A stretch of DNA of 64,000 nucleotides from the NCBI RefSeq assembly GCF_014041915.1, contig NZ_CP059472.1, positions 1,240,001-1,304,000 on the forward strand, read 5' to 3'. The notes below the pieces were generated by a model that did no database searches, was not told the origin of the DNA, and saw only the letters and a program-made list of their open reading frames with translations. A program made the translations under genes and the position numbers. Of this stretch, positions 1 to 8,784 are shown in pieces (within the stretch, counting starts at the first letter, position 1; the number at the start of each line of letters is the position of its first letter). Source of the DNA: Marnyiella aurantia. GTDB taxonomy: Bacteria; Bacteroidota; Bacteroidia; Flavobacteriales; Weeksellaceae.

Positions 1-1070
1 GCATCCCGGTTCTGCCAGCTCCAGTCTATATCGAAATCGGGCGGACTGTTCCTGTTCAGGTTCAGGAACCTTTCAAAATAAAGATCCAGTTCAATGGGAC
101 ATATATCCGTAATACCCAGGCAGTAACTCACGATACTGTTGGCCCCGCTGCCCCGCCCCACATGCATGAAACCCATCTTGTTACTGTACTGCACAATATC
201 CCAGGTGATGAGAAAATATCCGCAGAAATCGAGCTGGTTAATGACCTTCAACTCCTTTTCTATCCGCAGACGCGCGGCGGTATGATTTTCGGGATATCTT
301 TTCTTCAGCCCTTCATAAGCCAGGGTACGCAGCAACTCCTCATCTTCCGCCTGAGTCGCTGTAAAATGCTTTTTGTTTTTGGGCGTGGAAAAGTCGAAAC
401 TGAAGTGGCAGTCTTCCAGTATCTTTTCGGTATTTGCCAGGATTTGCGGGTAGTTTCGGTAAGCGTCGCGAATTTCTGACACCGGTTTAAGCACCTCATC
501 GGGTTTACAGAAATCCGCCTCAGTCAGTTTGCTTATTAAAGTATTATGGTCTACAGCCCTCAGAATGCGGTGAAGATTATGGTCGCGCTGCGTGCGTACC
601 GTAACCGGTGCCAGGGCTACCATTTTATGGATGAGTCTTTTCCACAGAGAATTGAAGACCAAATTAAGCTGTTCCGGACGGATTCCTATAAATTCATGTT
701 CCAGAAGTTTCTCCGGCACATTCTCCAGCGGATACACTACATACACCTCTCTGAAATCCGGATTGGATCCGGGCAGCGGACTGTTTTCGCAGTTATGAGC
801 CGTTAGCAAACGGTTTATTTCGGCAATACCGCTTTGGGACTTTGCCAGGGTAATATAATAAAGTTCATCTTCATTCCTTACCTCCACCCCGACTACCGGT
901 TTTATCCCTTTATCCAGGCAAAGTTTATAAAAATCATATATCCCCGTAACCGTATTGATATCCGTGAGGGCCAAAGTGGAAACCTGGAGTTCCTGGGCCT
1001 GCTGAACCAGTTCCTCTATGGAGAGTGTTCCGTAGCGCAGGCTGTGGTAAGTATGGCAGTTAAGGTACAT
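1..1070 (-). CDS. DNA polymerase III alpha-type (DnaE family) polymerase, N-terminal part, runs off the window
   Basis: The minus strand stays open from an ATG at 1070 to the window edge (about 356 codons). It begins with a PHP-domain start (MYLNCHTYHSLRYGTLS) and reaches the polymerase segment with GRGSGANSIVSYCLGITD and a PDFDID motif, which carries catalytic aspartates in DnaE enzymes. The start lies one base after the stop of dinB, so the two are translationally coupled. A DnaE encoded directly behind a Y-family polymerase and a LexA-like repressor suggests an accessory, damage-induced polymerase (compare ImuB-DnaE2) rather than the main replicase. That role is inference; the family is clear. 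Confidence 0.9.
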   Translation of the reverse strand, partial: MYLNCHTYHSLRYGTLSIEELVQQAQELQVSTLALTDINTVTGIYDFYKLCLDKGIKPVVGVEVRNEDELYYITLAKSQSGIAEINRLLTAHNCENSPLPGSNPDFREVYVVYPLENVPEKLLEHEFIGIRPEQLNLVFNSLWKRLIHKMVALAPVTVRTQRDHNLHRILRAVDHNTLISKLTEADFCKPDEVLKPVSEIRDAYRNYPQILANTEKILEDCHFSFDFSTPKNKKHFTATQAEDEELLRTLAYEGLKKRYPENHTAARLRIEKELKVINQLDFCGYFLITWDIVQYSNKMGFMHVGRGSGANSIVSYCLGITDICPIELDLYFERFLNLNRNSPPDFDIDWSWQNRD

Positions 1071-1071
1071 G

Positions 1072-2223
1072 CTACTGGATATTAAAATTAAAACCTGAAG
1101 CCTTGCCCACGGCAGCTTTGCCAAAGCGGTTTTTAATCCTGTCCATGGTCTGGTACAGCGAGATCAGCTCTTCGGTATCTTCAAACAGATTCATCTGGTG
1201 GTTTCCGTGTACGAGACCTGTAAACTTTACCCCCACAAGCCTCAACCTCATCCGGCGGGTGTAGAGTTTGTTAAAAAGGTCCAGCGCTACGCGAGTCAGC
1301 GTATGATCCACCGCGGTATAAGCGATTTTAAACTGTTTGGTTTCCGTATCGAAATTGGAGTAACGGATCTTGACGACCACGGTGGACGTAAGCCACCCCG
1401 ATTCCCGCAGCTGGAAGGCCAAATTTTCTACCATTCCCGTAATGATGCTTTTAATGGATTCAATATCAATGGTATCTGTGGAAAAAGTATGCTCTTTGGA
1501 GATGGATTTCTTCTCTGAATAAGGAATTACCGGCGTCTCGTCTATGCCGTTGGCTTTTTTCCAGAGCTCTTTACCGTTCTTGCCTATGAGTTGCTGCAGC
1601 ACATCCACCGGCATGCCCGAAAGAGTTTGGATGGTCCGGATGCCTACCCTGGAAAGCAGCTGGAAGGTTACATTGCCCACCATGGGAATCTTGCGGATGG
1701 ACAGCGGGTTCAAAAACGGTCGGATACCTTCTTCGCGAATCTCGAACTTACCCAAAGGCTTGGCCTCGCCCGTACCGATCTTGGAAACCGTTTTGTTTGT
1801 GGACAGCGCAAAGCTGATGGGCAGCCCCGTGTTCTTAATTACGGAACCTGCCACCTCGCCGGTCCATTTATAGCAGCCGAAAAACCGGTCCATACCTGTA
1901 AGGTCCAGGTAAAACTCGTCTATACTGGCTTTCTCCACTACCGGCACCTTTTCGCGGATAATTTCGGTGACATCCTGCGACATCCTGGAATAGAGTTCCA
2001 TATCGCCCTTGATGACCCGGGCTTCCGGACAAAGCCTGAGCGCCATCTTGATGGGCATGGCCGAGTGCACCCCGAAATACCTTGTTTCATAAGAACAGGA
2101 GGCCACCACACCCCTGTCGCCACCGCCAATGATGACGGGTTTGCCCACAAGTTCAGAGTTAATCACCCTTTCACATGAAACAAAAAAAGTATCCAGATCC
2201 ATATGCACAATTGCTCTTTCCAT
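1072..2223 (-). CDS. dinB: Y-family DNA polymerase (DinB/Pol IV type)
   Basis: Translesion polymerase of 383 aa. The N-terminus MERAIVHMDLDTFFVSCERV carries the first catalytic Asp (D9), and KASIDEFYLDLTG carries the second acidic pair (D102/E103). Palm, finger, little-finger order and length fit DinB. An upstream in-frame extension to 2349 exists but would overlap the divergent regulator gene, so the ATG at 2223 is preferred. The gene ends one base before the DnaE-type gene and diverges from a LexA-like repressor across a short shared control region holding a palindrome, so damage-inducible expression is likely. Confidence 0.93.
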   Translation of the reverse strand: MERAIVHMDLDTFFVSCERVINSELVGKPVIIGGGDRGVVASCSYETRYFGVHSAMPIKMALRLCPEARVIKGDMELYSRMSQDVTEIIREKVPVVEKASIDEFYLDLTGMDRFFGCYKWTGEVAGSVIKNTGLPISFALSTNKTVSKIGTGEAKPLGKFEIREEGIRPFLNPLSIRKIPMVGNVTFQLLSRVGIRTIQTLSGMPVDVLQQLIGKNGKELWKKANGIDETPVIPYSEKKSISKEHTFSTDTIDIESIKSIITGMVENLAFQLRESGWLTSTVVVKIRYSNFDTETKQFKIAYTAVDHTLTRVALDLFNKLYTRRMRLRLVGVKFTGLVHGNHQMNLFEDTEELISLYQTMDRIKNRFGKAAVGKASGFNFNIQ

Positions 2224-2259
2224 GTGGACAAAATTATTATGTTTTATTACAAAAAACAC

Positions 2260-2267
2260 TATATTTG
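2260..2267 (+). promoter_or_regulatory. Bacteroidota -7 box for the LexA-like gene
   Basis: TATATTTG fits the Bacteroidota -7 consensus TAnnTTTG. Transcription would start about 7 bases downstream, giving a very short leader before the ATG at 2286. No strong -33 TTTG was found. On the other strand a TAATTTTG lies at 2229-2236, close to the dinB start codon. Confidence 0.5.
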
Positions 2268-2286
2268 TTGCTATAAATTGTAGCAA
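2268..2286. promoter_or_regulatory. Palindromic putative operator between dinB and the LexA-like gene
   Basis: TTGCTA-N7-TAGCAA is a perfect 6+6 inverted repeat. It follows the -7 box directly, covers the expected transcription start and touches the start codon of the repressor gene. It also lies about 45 bases upstream of dinB. The position suits autorepression and co-repression of dinB-dnaE. It is inferred from position and symmetry only. Confidence 0.5.
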
Positions 2287-3071
2287 TGTCAATACTGTCA
2301 GAAAACATAAGGTATCTGAGAGGTCAGCTGAATCTCTCGCAGCAGGCACTGGCCGACAGCCTGAAACTTACGCGCGGCCGTTATGCCAAATATGAAGACG
2401 GGGCCAATGAGCCACCTATTGAAGTACTGATCGGCATGTCCAAATATTTTAAGATCAGTCTGGACTTACTGCTCACGGTAGATCTGGCCAAATACCCCAT
2501 AGACAGGATACTGACCCTGGCCGACAACCGGATCATCCTGCCCATCACGGTAGATGCAAAAGGGGAAAACAAGATTGAGATTATTCCGCAGAAGGCGTCC
2601 ATGGGTTACCTGAACGGTTATTCGGATCCGGAGTACATCGAAAACCTGCAATCGCTGTCCCTGCCTTTCCTGAGGAACGGAAAGTACAGGGCTTTCCCCA
2701 CGGAAGGAGATTCCATGCCGCCCTATAACGACGGCACCTATGTAGTGGGCAAATACGTGGAAAATATTGCCGACCTGAAAAAGGGCAAGACCTATATCTT
2801 TATCACCCGAAACGAAGGGATTACCTATAAAAGGTTTCAGAAAACCTCCTCCGAAAGCATTTCTGTAATTCCGGACAATGATTTTTATGAGCCTTACGAC
2901 ATTCCAAAGTCGCAGATTTTAGAAATCTGGGAATACGCCTGCAGCATCAATACCGAAGAGCTGGGTGGCAGCGGTCTGGACATGAATTCCATAAAGGACA
3001 TGTTTATAAGCCTGAAAAAGGAGATTAACGAACTGAAGAGGGTGAATGGCCTGGAGAAGTTGGGGAAGTAA
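2286..3071 (+). CDS. LexA-like repressor: XRE-type HTH plus S24 self-cleaving peptidase domain
   Basis: 261 aa. Residues 1-65 form an XRE/Cro helix-turn-helix (LSQQALADSLKLTRGRYAKY). Residues about 95-220 form the S24 domain with nucleophile Ser143 in EGDSMPP and general-base Lys182 in ITYKRF. The expected Ala-Gly cleavage site is replaced by Met106-Gly107 (KASMGYLNGY). It should repress the divergent dinB-dnaE pair until RecA-stimulated self-cleavage. It is not canonical LexA (winged helix) but the phage-CI-like architecture. The regulatory role is inferred from gene order. Confidence 0.88.
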   Translation: MSILSENIRYLRGQLNLSQQALADSLKLTRGRYAKYEDGANEPPIEVLIGMSKYFKISLDLLLTVDLAKYPIDRILTLADNRIILPITVDAKGENKIEIIPQKASMGYLNGYSDPEYIENLQSLSLPFLRNGKYRAFPTEGDSMPPYNDGTYVVGKYVENIADLKKGKTYIFITRNEGITYKRFQKTSSESISVIPDNDFYEPYDIPKSQILEIWEYACSINTEELGGSGLDMNSIKDMFISLKKEINELKRVNGLEKLGK

Positions 3072-3122
3072 GTTCGCTATACTTTCTTAATAAATAAGAT
3101 CAACGCTAGTGAAAGAGCCTGT

Positions 3123-3668
3123 TTATTTTACCGGTACGTCGTCCTTATTAAGTTTATAGATCTTTTCAAGAAAAAGAATTTTTTCATTTTCACTCCACTT
3201 GTCGGTATAAACAAGAAGATTTAAAAAAGCCTCTTTATTGGAGCCGAACAAAAAGAGGTTATCTAATTTACCAGCATTATATTTCCAAATAATATATTCT
3301 TGCTTAGGATTCTCTTTTATTTTTGAGGTTTTAAAGTTATTCTTAATCATGTAATCTGAATCCCAAGTGTAAAATTCCGTTACATATTCAAAGTTTTTCT
3401 TACCCACAGTAAAAAAAGGATATGCCTTCTTCGCATTTTGGGCAACTGCAAAAATTACCTTCTCAGAGTTAACAAAAAATGTTTGACCGGAGTCCTCCTC
3501 CGTACTAAGTTTCTGCCACTGTCCTGGTATTTTCACATTACCGCTGTTTGTATTTACAATGGTGTACTCTTCTGAAATCTGTGATTGTAGTATACCTGAT
3601 ATCAAAAGACAGAAAGCTATAAAAACGGAAGTAAGTTTGCTGCCAGGCCGTGGTTTAAAATTATTCAT
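3123..3668 (-). CDS. Hypothetical secreted protein, 181 aa
   Basis: An N-terminal basic stretch followed by a hydrophobic segment (SVFIAFCLLISGILQSQ) looks like a signal peptide. The rest is soluble, lysine-rich and of unknown family. It converges on the LexA-like gene and has no obvious partner. No domain was recognised; the 2286-4469 neighbours do not suggest a function. Confidence 0.6.
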   Translation of the reverse strand: MNNFKPRPGSKLTSVFIAFCLLISGILQSQISEEYTIVNTNSGNVKIPGQWQKLSTEEDSGQTFFVNSEKVIFAVAQNAKKAYPFFTVGKKNFEYVTEFYTWDSDYMIKNNFKTSKIKENPKQEYIIWKYNAGKLDNLFLFGSNKEAFLNLLVYTDKWSENEKILFLEKIYKLNKDDVPVK

Positions 3669-3809
3669 TACGGGAATTTATTTGAAGGAGTTTACTCCAG
3701 TGCTGTAGTAAATATAATAAATAAACAACAGCGAAATCCTTAGTATTGAATTTTATTCGTGCTGATAGGATTGAAAGCCAGCAAGAGCACTGATTAACTC
3801 CCAATTCTC

Positions 3810-3817
3810 TATATTTG
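3810..3817 (+). promoter_or_regulatory. -7 box of the SRAP gene
   Basis: TATATTTG lies 19 bases before the ATG of the SRAP gene and fits TAnnTTTG. No copy of the TTGCTA-N7-TAGCAA palindrome is seen here, so co-regulation with dinB is not shown. Confidence 0.55.
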
Positions 3818-3836
3818 ACCCTATAAAAGCCAACTT

Positions 3837-4469
3837 ATGTGCAACAGAGTCGATAATTTCGGGATTTCCATCGAAAAAATTTCAGAGGAGCTGAATGCTG
3901 AGGAAGCGGAAGAAAAGTATTACGCGGCGAAAGAGGTCAATGCTTTCGACCGGCCTGCCCTTCCGGTGGTTCTGGACCATCACGGCAGGAAGATTACCCA
4001 CGCCACCTGGGGACTGAATAAGGAAATACCCAAAGACCGGCCGGCCCTCGGAATTAACCTCACCGCCGAAAAAGCGAATACACTCTACAAAAACTATCTC
4101 AGTAACCGCTGTGTAATTCCCGTAAGTGGTTTTTATGACTGGATGCATGTAAGCAATCCCGGAAAAAAGACGCCCCTGAAGGTAAAGCACAGGATGTACT
4201 GGAAAGAGGCCGGCCATTTCTATCTGGCGGGTTTCTTTGACGTCTGGGACAATAACGAAATTGGATTTGGCGTAGTAACCACCCAGGCCAATGAACTGAT
4301 GACGGCCATACACAACTCCAAACACAGGATGCCCATCTGCCTGAACATCGAAATGGCAAACAGGTTCCTGAACGATGAACCTATTGAAAACTTCACCTAC
4401 CCCGCTTTTGATCCGATCTTAACAGCAGACAATCTGGAACCGGATAAAATGCCGCTGACGTTGTTTTAG
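3837..4469 (+). CDS. SOS response-associated peptidase (SRAP, YedK/HMCES family)
   Basis: 210 aa. SRAP proteins crosslink to abasic sites in single-stranded DNA through Cys2 and so shield them from cleavage. Seen here: Cys2 right after Met (MCNRVDNFG), the core RCVIPVSGFYDW, and the His motif HNSKHRMP near the C-terminus. The usual family residue Glu in GFYEW is Asp here. A damage-tolerance role matches the polymerase/LexA-like genes just upstream. The family assignment is firm. Confidence 0.9.
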   Translation: MCNRVDNFGISIEKISEELNAEEAEEKYYAAKEVNAFDRPALPVVLDHHGRKITHATWGLNKEIPKDRPALGINLTAEKANTLYKNYLSNRCVIPVSGFYDWMHVSNPGKKTPLKVKHRMYWKEAGHFYLAGFFDVWDNNEIGFGVVTTQANELMTAIHNSKHRMPICLNIEMANRFLNDEPIENFTYPAFDPILTADNLEPDKMPLTLF

Positions 4470-4530
4470 GAATTTGACCAACTCCACGAAACAAGGCTGG
4501 CGTACCCCTTTTATCTATATTTACAAAAAT

Positions 4531-4830
4531 TTACTGCAGGATTCTGTCTTGTAATCCGGCATTCCATAGTAAGAGGAGTTGATAAAAGTATACTACAGCC
4601 GGGAAGAGGATATTGATAGTTATTTTTTTTAGCTTCAATATTTTATCTCTTTTAAATGGATCTATAACCACAGATTTTTCAAACACTCTAATGTTTGAAT
4701 TCATGATTTTTAGGATCAGCTGTGCAAAGGAAAATGCAATTGCCATATCTAAAATGTTATTTGGAACGATATTAAAAACCGCATTTAAAATCACCAATAA
4801 TAACGAACAACTTAAACTAATAGATAGTTA
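4531..4830 (-). pseudogene. Possible broken small membrane protein gene
   Basis: The minus frame encodes two to three hydrophobic segments (for example NILDMAIAFSFAQLILKIMN and ITINILFPAVVYFYQLLLLW) but has no ATG. The best start in frame is a TTG at 4797, and the frame opens after a stop at 4828-4830. A short GTG-led peptide in another frame (KIDFEEVTIY) lies just upstream, which would join to the membrane part by one frameshift. Either a small gene with an unusual start or a recent pseudogene at the edge of the AT-rich insert. Confidence 0.35.
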
Positions 4831-4856
4831 CTTCCTCAAAATCAATTTTCACGATG

Positions 4857-6632
4857 CTATATTTGCTCACTCCGTAGGCCGTTTATCTTTTCAATGATTT
4901 CTTTCATTTCATCGGGTATTAAGTCAGCCGTCATTGCACTAATTATATTAGCAGAAGTAATTGTTACCTTTAGTTTTTCTTGGAGAACGGCATTTAGTCT
5001 TGAAAGAAAGTCTTTTCCTGAAATGACTGTCAGTCTTTGATCAAAAGAATTCCAAGTAATTTCAAATTCGTGAAGAATTTTTTCAATTATTGTTGATTCA
5101 TCATGTTTAGGATTAATACTTTTTTCAAACTTAAACCGATGTGCCTGCAATTGTGCCTGAGTCTTATTTTTAAATTCATCTGATAAAGCTTTCAAAAAAG
5201 TTTCTATATCTTCATTAAAATACAAACTCTTACCCGTTCGCTTGTTAACTTCATCAATTCTGTTTTGGATAGCACGTTCAATTGCTTTAGGAACCAATAA
5301 AAAATTTTCAATTTCCTTTCTCGAGTGAATGTGCGCAAAAAAATTCCCTTTAGAAAGCTCTTCGTATTCAGATTTAACTTCATCTATGGACCTGTAATCT
5401 TTATCAAAAATAACAGCGGAAATTATCTTTGCTCCGATCGTTTTTTCTATTCCATCTTTAAACGCATGCAATCTTGTAGGATTAAATCCTTCCACTGGAA
5501 CTACCGCAAAATCACTTCTATTGGCAACATGTTCCATTTTTAGAGTTCGTGCTATTTTAGAAAAAATTAAAAAGTCTTTTCCTTCAACGAATAACACTTT
5601 CTTAGTCTTGGCAATTTGTGTCAGTACCGGATTTAAATTTGAACCTAGAACTTGAAAAATATTTCTCAATTGAGATGGATCTTTAATCCTCTTAGCTGAA
5701 TTATTTGACTTATTTATTAGCAAAATGTCATTTATGTCCGCTTCACTTATTAGCTCGGTAGAATGAGTTGCAATCACAATGTCTGGACCGAGGGCTTTAA
5801 GAATTCCCAGCAGTTGACGTTGTAGATCAGAGTGCAAATAGATATCGGGCTCATCAATTAAAAATAAAGAAACTTCCTTGTTCTTAATTATATATGTGAG
5901 CATTTGACACCAAACCTGAAAGCCAAAACCTGCCCAATAGATTTCGCGGGGAATTCTGTCTTCAGGACAAAACATATCGACAGTTGTATCTTTGCCTGAA
6001 GTATTCAGTTCAGGTTCCGAAATATCCAGACCTGGCCAAGTAGTTCTTATTAAATCTCTAAACTTATCAAAGTCTTCGCGATAGTGATACCATATATTCC
6101 TAAAGTTTCGCGAGGCGGTATGCGTTAATAAAGCAAGCCGAGCCGCCTCCTTTTGATATAATTTTTCAGTATGTTCGACAGGTCCTAAGATAGGAACATA
6201 ACCAATGTCAATGTTTACAAATTGAAGAAATTCTTTAGGGCTTCTAATTATTCTTTTATCCGATTCATAATTAAGGTAACAAGTGCTTTTTGATGTAAAA
6301 TACACCTGCAAATACGCACCATCAGAAAGCCTAAACCTTATTTGGGCGGGTTGCGCGTCGTCATAATTGTGAAAAACATTTTCCGTTGCAACTGGCACTT
6401 GGGAAAGGTCAATCTCATAACCTAAAACTTGATTACCTTTCGGATCTAAAACCAATATCGGCTTCCTAGATTTTGCCTTTCTTATTCCTTCTGCAAGAAC
6501 TTTCAAGGAACCAATTACCGTCGATTTCCCAGCATTATTTGGTCCAACTAAAATATTAAAATCGGACAAGGTGAGTGAAAATTGCTTAAAACTTTTATAG
6601 TTGATAAATCTTATGGAGGTTATATGTAGCAT
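4857..6632 (-). CDS. OLD-family ATP-dependent nuclease (ABC-type ATPase + TOPRIM)
   Basis: 591 aa. Walker A GPNNAGKST at 30-38, signature-like region near 232-248, Walker B LFLIDEPD with D260/E261, and switch His290 in ATHSTELI. A TOPRIM domain follows: LFVEGKD with E350, VIFDKDY with D410/D412, and the RKEIEN motif at 438-443. This is the order of overcoming-lysogenization-defect (OLD) nucleases, several of which are phage-defence effectors (P2 Old, GajA of Gabija). No UvrD-like GajB partner is present, so this is a stand-alone OLD. It lies in an AT-rich stretch with an HD phosphohydrolase, suggesting transferred defence genes. Confidence 0.88.
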   Translation of the reverse strand: MLHITSIRFINYKSFKQFSLTLSDFNILVGPNNAGKSTVIGSLKVLAEGIRKAKSRKPILVLDPKGNQVLGYEIDLSQVPVATENVFHNYDDAQPAQIRFRLSDGAYLQVYFTSKSTCYLNYESDKRIIRSPKEFLQFVNIDIGYVPILGPVEHTEKLYQKEAARLALLTHTASRNFRNIWYHYREDFDKFRDLIRTTWPGLDISEPELNTSGKDTTVDMFCPEDRIPREIYWAGFGFQVWCQMLTYIIKNKEVSLFLIDEPDIYLHSDLQRQLLGILKALGPDIVIATHSTELISEADINDILLINKSNNSAKRIKDPSQLRNIFQVLGSNLNPVLTQIAKTKKVLFVEGKDFLIFSKIARTLKMEHVANRSDFAVVPVEGFNPTRLHAFKDGIEKTIGAKIISAVIFDKDYRSIDEVKSEYEELSKGNFFAHIHSRKEIENFLLVPKAIERAIQNRIDEVNKRTGKSLYFNEDIETFLKALSDEFKNKTQAQLQAHRFKFEKSINPKHDESTIIEKILHEFEITWNSFDQRLTVISGKDFLSRLNAVLQEKLKVTITSANIISAMTADLIPDEMKEIIEKINGLRSEQI

Positions 6633-6952
6633 CTTTTTTTATCAGTATGAGTTTGTACATCTGTAATCAGCAGCTCTTATTATTTCGTATATTTTAACCA
6701 TAAAAATTGTTTCCTAAAGTCATCTCACTATAGTAAAATAAGTATGGTATAATATAACTTTTCTAGGATTACTTCATGAATCACTTTTATCTTCACGATT
6801 ATGACAAGTAAAAATTAAGGCCACAAATTATCAAAATAAGACGTGGGAAAACACAAATTAATGTTTTTATGTAATTCAGTAGGAACGCACAATAAAACAG
6901 CTATTTCATAGAATTCTGAGACTACTAGGACTTGGAATTGTTGTATTCAAAT
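6633..6952. other. Gene-free AT-rich spacer
   Basis: About 320 bases between the HD gene and the OLD gene. No credible coding frame, tRNA, hairpin terminator or repeat was seen. It should hold the promoter of the OLD gene on the minus strand, but no clear TAnnTTTG was identified. Confidence 0.5.
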
Positions 6953-8545
6953 TTATAGGGCTAATTCTATCATACATTCTTTTATTCTTTTTTCAATCTC
7001 AATAAATTCTTCAGCATTTTTAAAGGTTCGTCTTACGTAAATTCTTTTTATAAAAACATTAGTCTGACTTAAAAAAAACATTTCATCGTTTATTTTATTC
7101 CAAAGATTTGTGGTTTTATTACCGTCTTCCTTTTCAATGAGAACCATTTTCGATTTACTGGCCCCTTTTAATCCAATGTTGGAAGAATAATTTTCTTGTA
7201 CGTAGATATCCTCACATTCTAATTGTGTTTTAAATTGTTCAAGCTTTGAACTGTCAAAATAATTGGTTTCTATTTTTTTCTTCAGTTGATACTCCAACTC
7301 AGAAATGTTTGTTACATTTCTCAATTCGGAATCACTGAACTTTATGTTAATTCTTGATTCAAAAGTCTTTTTCCACAAATTTCTCTCTAGAAGCTCATCT
7401 AACACATCATTTTCTACACATCCCTCGTTACATACGTCACAACCATTGGTCGTAAGTTTATATTTCATGGTCGAATTCAAAAAGTACTCATCTCCATTTC
7501 TAAAATAAAATTCTTCAAACTCTTCATATGAGCTTACATTTTCAAAAACACTTTGATTGGACATATGTCTAAAAACAAAATCCAACATTGAGTTTGTTGC
7601 GGAGTTTGTTTTGTGAAAATAAACTTGATTATACAAATGATTTCTAGACTGAATAAATCTTATTACTGAGTCTAAACCACTAGTTTTTACTCCAAGCGTT
7701 ATTTTCCCTTCATGTTCAACAGGTAATAGAGACATCAAAATTCTACTTTGATCAAAGAAGCCATATTTGACACCGGAATAAAAACTATCACGATACAAAT
7801 AATCCATTCGGTCTGCATCAAAAGGAAAACCAGCTATTATTGAATTAAAATAATTTGTGCAATTTTTATCCCCAAGTACGATTTCGTGTTGTGGCAAAAA
7901 TTCAGGATCAATCATTTTAAGAATATTTTTCACTTCGATTCCATCAATAATTTTGCGTGAAAAATCAGTAAAATTTTTATTCTCTTTTAATGTATAAATG
8001 ATTTTGATTATAAAAATACAAGAAACTAATTCATGTTCTATTTTCCTATTCTGCAACTGATTTTTAGAAACATATTCTCTTATTTCTGACAGAAAGTTTT
8101 TATGATATATTGATTTTTCCAAAAAGGCAAGTAGTTCTTTGCCTGTAATTGTGAACGAATCAAACTTATGAGACGTAGGACCATGACCCACATCATGAAG
8201 TAAAGCGGCAATTCTGAGTTCTTGAAGTTTAGTTTCAAAATGGTCATTGTCTTTTGCCAACTCTTTTATTGTGATATACCCTTTACTTCTATTATATTTT
8301 TGACCTTTCAAATGTGTTGTTTCAACATTTTCATTTGATTTATTAAAAATTTTTTCTGCTAAATGCATGACACCAATTGAATGTTCAAATCTAGTATGAT
8401 TAGCACCTGGAAAAATATAATTTAACAATGTGTTTTGCTTAACTTTTCTTAATCGCCCAAATATTTTCTGATTAATTATGAATTCCTCAATCTCTGTTAT
8501 TTCGATTAAACCATGAATTGGGTCTAGTACTTTTCCTGTTTTCAT
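6953..8545 (-). CDS. HD-domain phosphohydrolase, SAMHD1/YwfO-like
   Basis: 530 aa. The HD-superfamily signature is complete: His55 in TRFEHSIGV, His117-Asp118 in LLHDVGHGPTSH, and a distal Asp in FDADRMDYLYRDS. This is the dNTP triphosphohydrolase-like family (COG1078). Enzymes of this fold hydrolyse (d)NTPs, and dNTP depletion is a known antiviral strategy. A CDVCNEGC cysteine cluster in the C-terminal half may bind metal. The gene is AT-rich, on the same strand as the OLD nuclease and next to ssrA. The substrate is unknown; a defence role is inference. Confidence 0.82.
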   Translation of the reverse strand: MKTGKVLDPIHGLIEITEIEEFIINQKIFGRLRKVKQNTLLNYIFPGANHTRFEHSIGVMHLAEKIFNKSNENVETTHLKGQKYNRSKGYITIKELAKDNDHFETKLQELRIAALLHDVGHGPTSHKFDSFTITGKELLAFLEKSIYHKNFLSEIREYVSKNQLQNRKIEHELVSCIFIIKIIYTLKENKNFTDFSRKIIDGIEVKNILKMIDPEFLPQHEIVLGDKNCTNYFNSIIAGFPFDADRMDYLYRDSFYSGVKYGFFDQSRILMSLLPVEHEGKITLGVKTSGLDSVIRFIQSRNHLYNQVYFHKTNSATNSMLDFVFRHMSNQSVFENVSSYEEFEEFYFRNGDEYFLNSTMKYKLTTNGCDVCNEGCVENDVLDELLERNLWKKTFESRINIKFSDSELRNVTNISELEYQLKKKIETNYFDSSKLEQFKTQLECEDIYVQENYSSNIGLKGASKSKMVLIEKEDGNKTTNLWNKINDEMFFLSQTNVFIKRIYVRRTFKNAEEFIEIEKRIKECMIELAL

Positions 8546-8748
8546 ATGTAATTATGTGAATTCGGTTTGTTGTTAGAGCTAAATCTCAAATATAAGCAAT
8601 TAGCATTACATCCGGCTATTAAACTCGCCATTAATAAATCCCAGTAATTCAAGTATAAAAATCTTATTTTTTGTAAATACTTGATAATACTGCGCATTTT
8701 TAATAACCCCAATACCTTCTTGATATAGTAGCCATCACCTCACAAAAA

Positions 8749-8778
8749 AAATAACCCACTGAACACAGTGAGTTATTT
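8749..8778 (-). terminator. Terminator downstream of ssrA
   Basis: A 13-bp stem with one wobble, AAATAACtCACTG / CAGTGgGTTATTT on the minus strand with a 4-base loop, followed by a T run. It lies seven bases past the tmRNA 3' end. Confidence 0.8.
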
Positions 8779-8784
8779 AAAATG

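Noticed and set aside
1591-2178. 195-codon plus-strand frame.
   Set aside because: Antisense to the conserved dinB gene; a shadow of its codon pattern.
4478-4487. CCAACTCCAC matches the 3' end of tmRNA (8784-8793 region), suggesting an att duplication bounding the OLD/HD block.
   Set aside because: The match is in inverted orientation and only 10 bases long; integration would leave a direct repeat. No integrase gene lies in the block.
4613-4897. Plus-strand frame of 94 codons.
   Set aside because: It overlaps the end of the OLD gene and lies opposite the better membrane-protein frame; composition looks non-coding.
4857-6632. Gabija system (GajA).
   Set aside because: The architecture matches, but no GajB helicase lies next to it; the neighbour is an HD protein 320 bases upstream.
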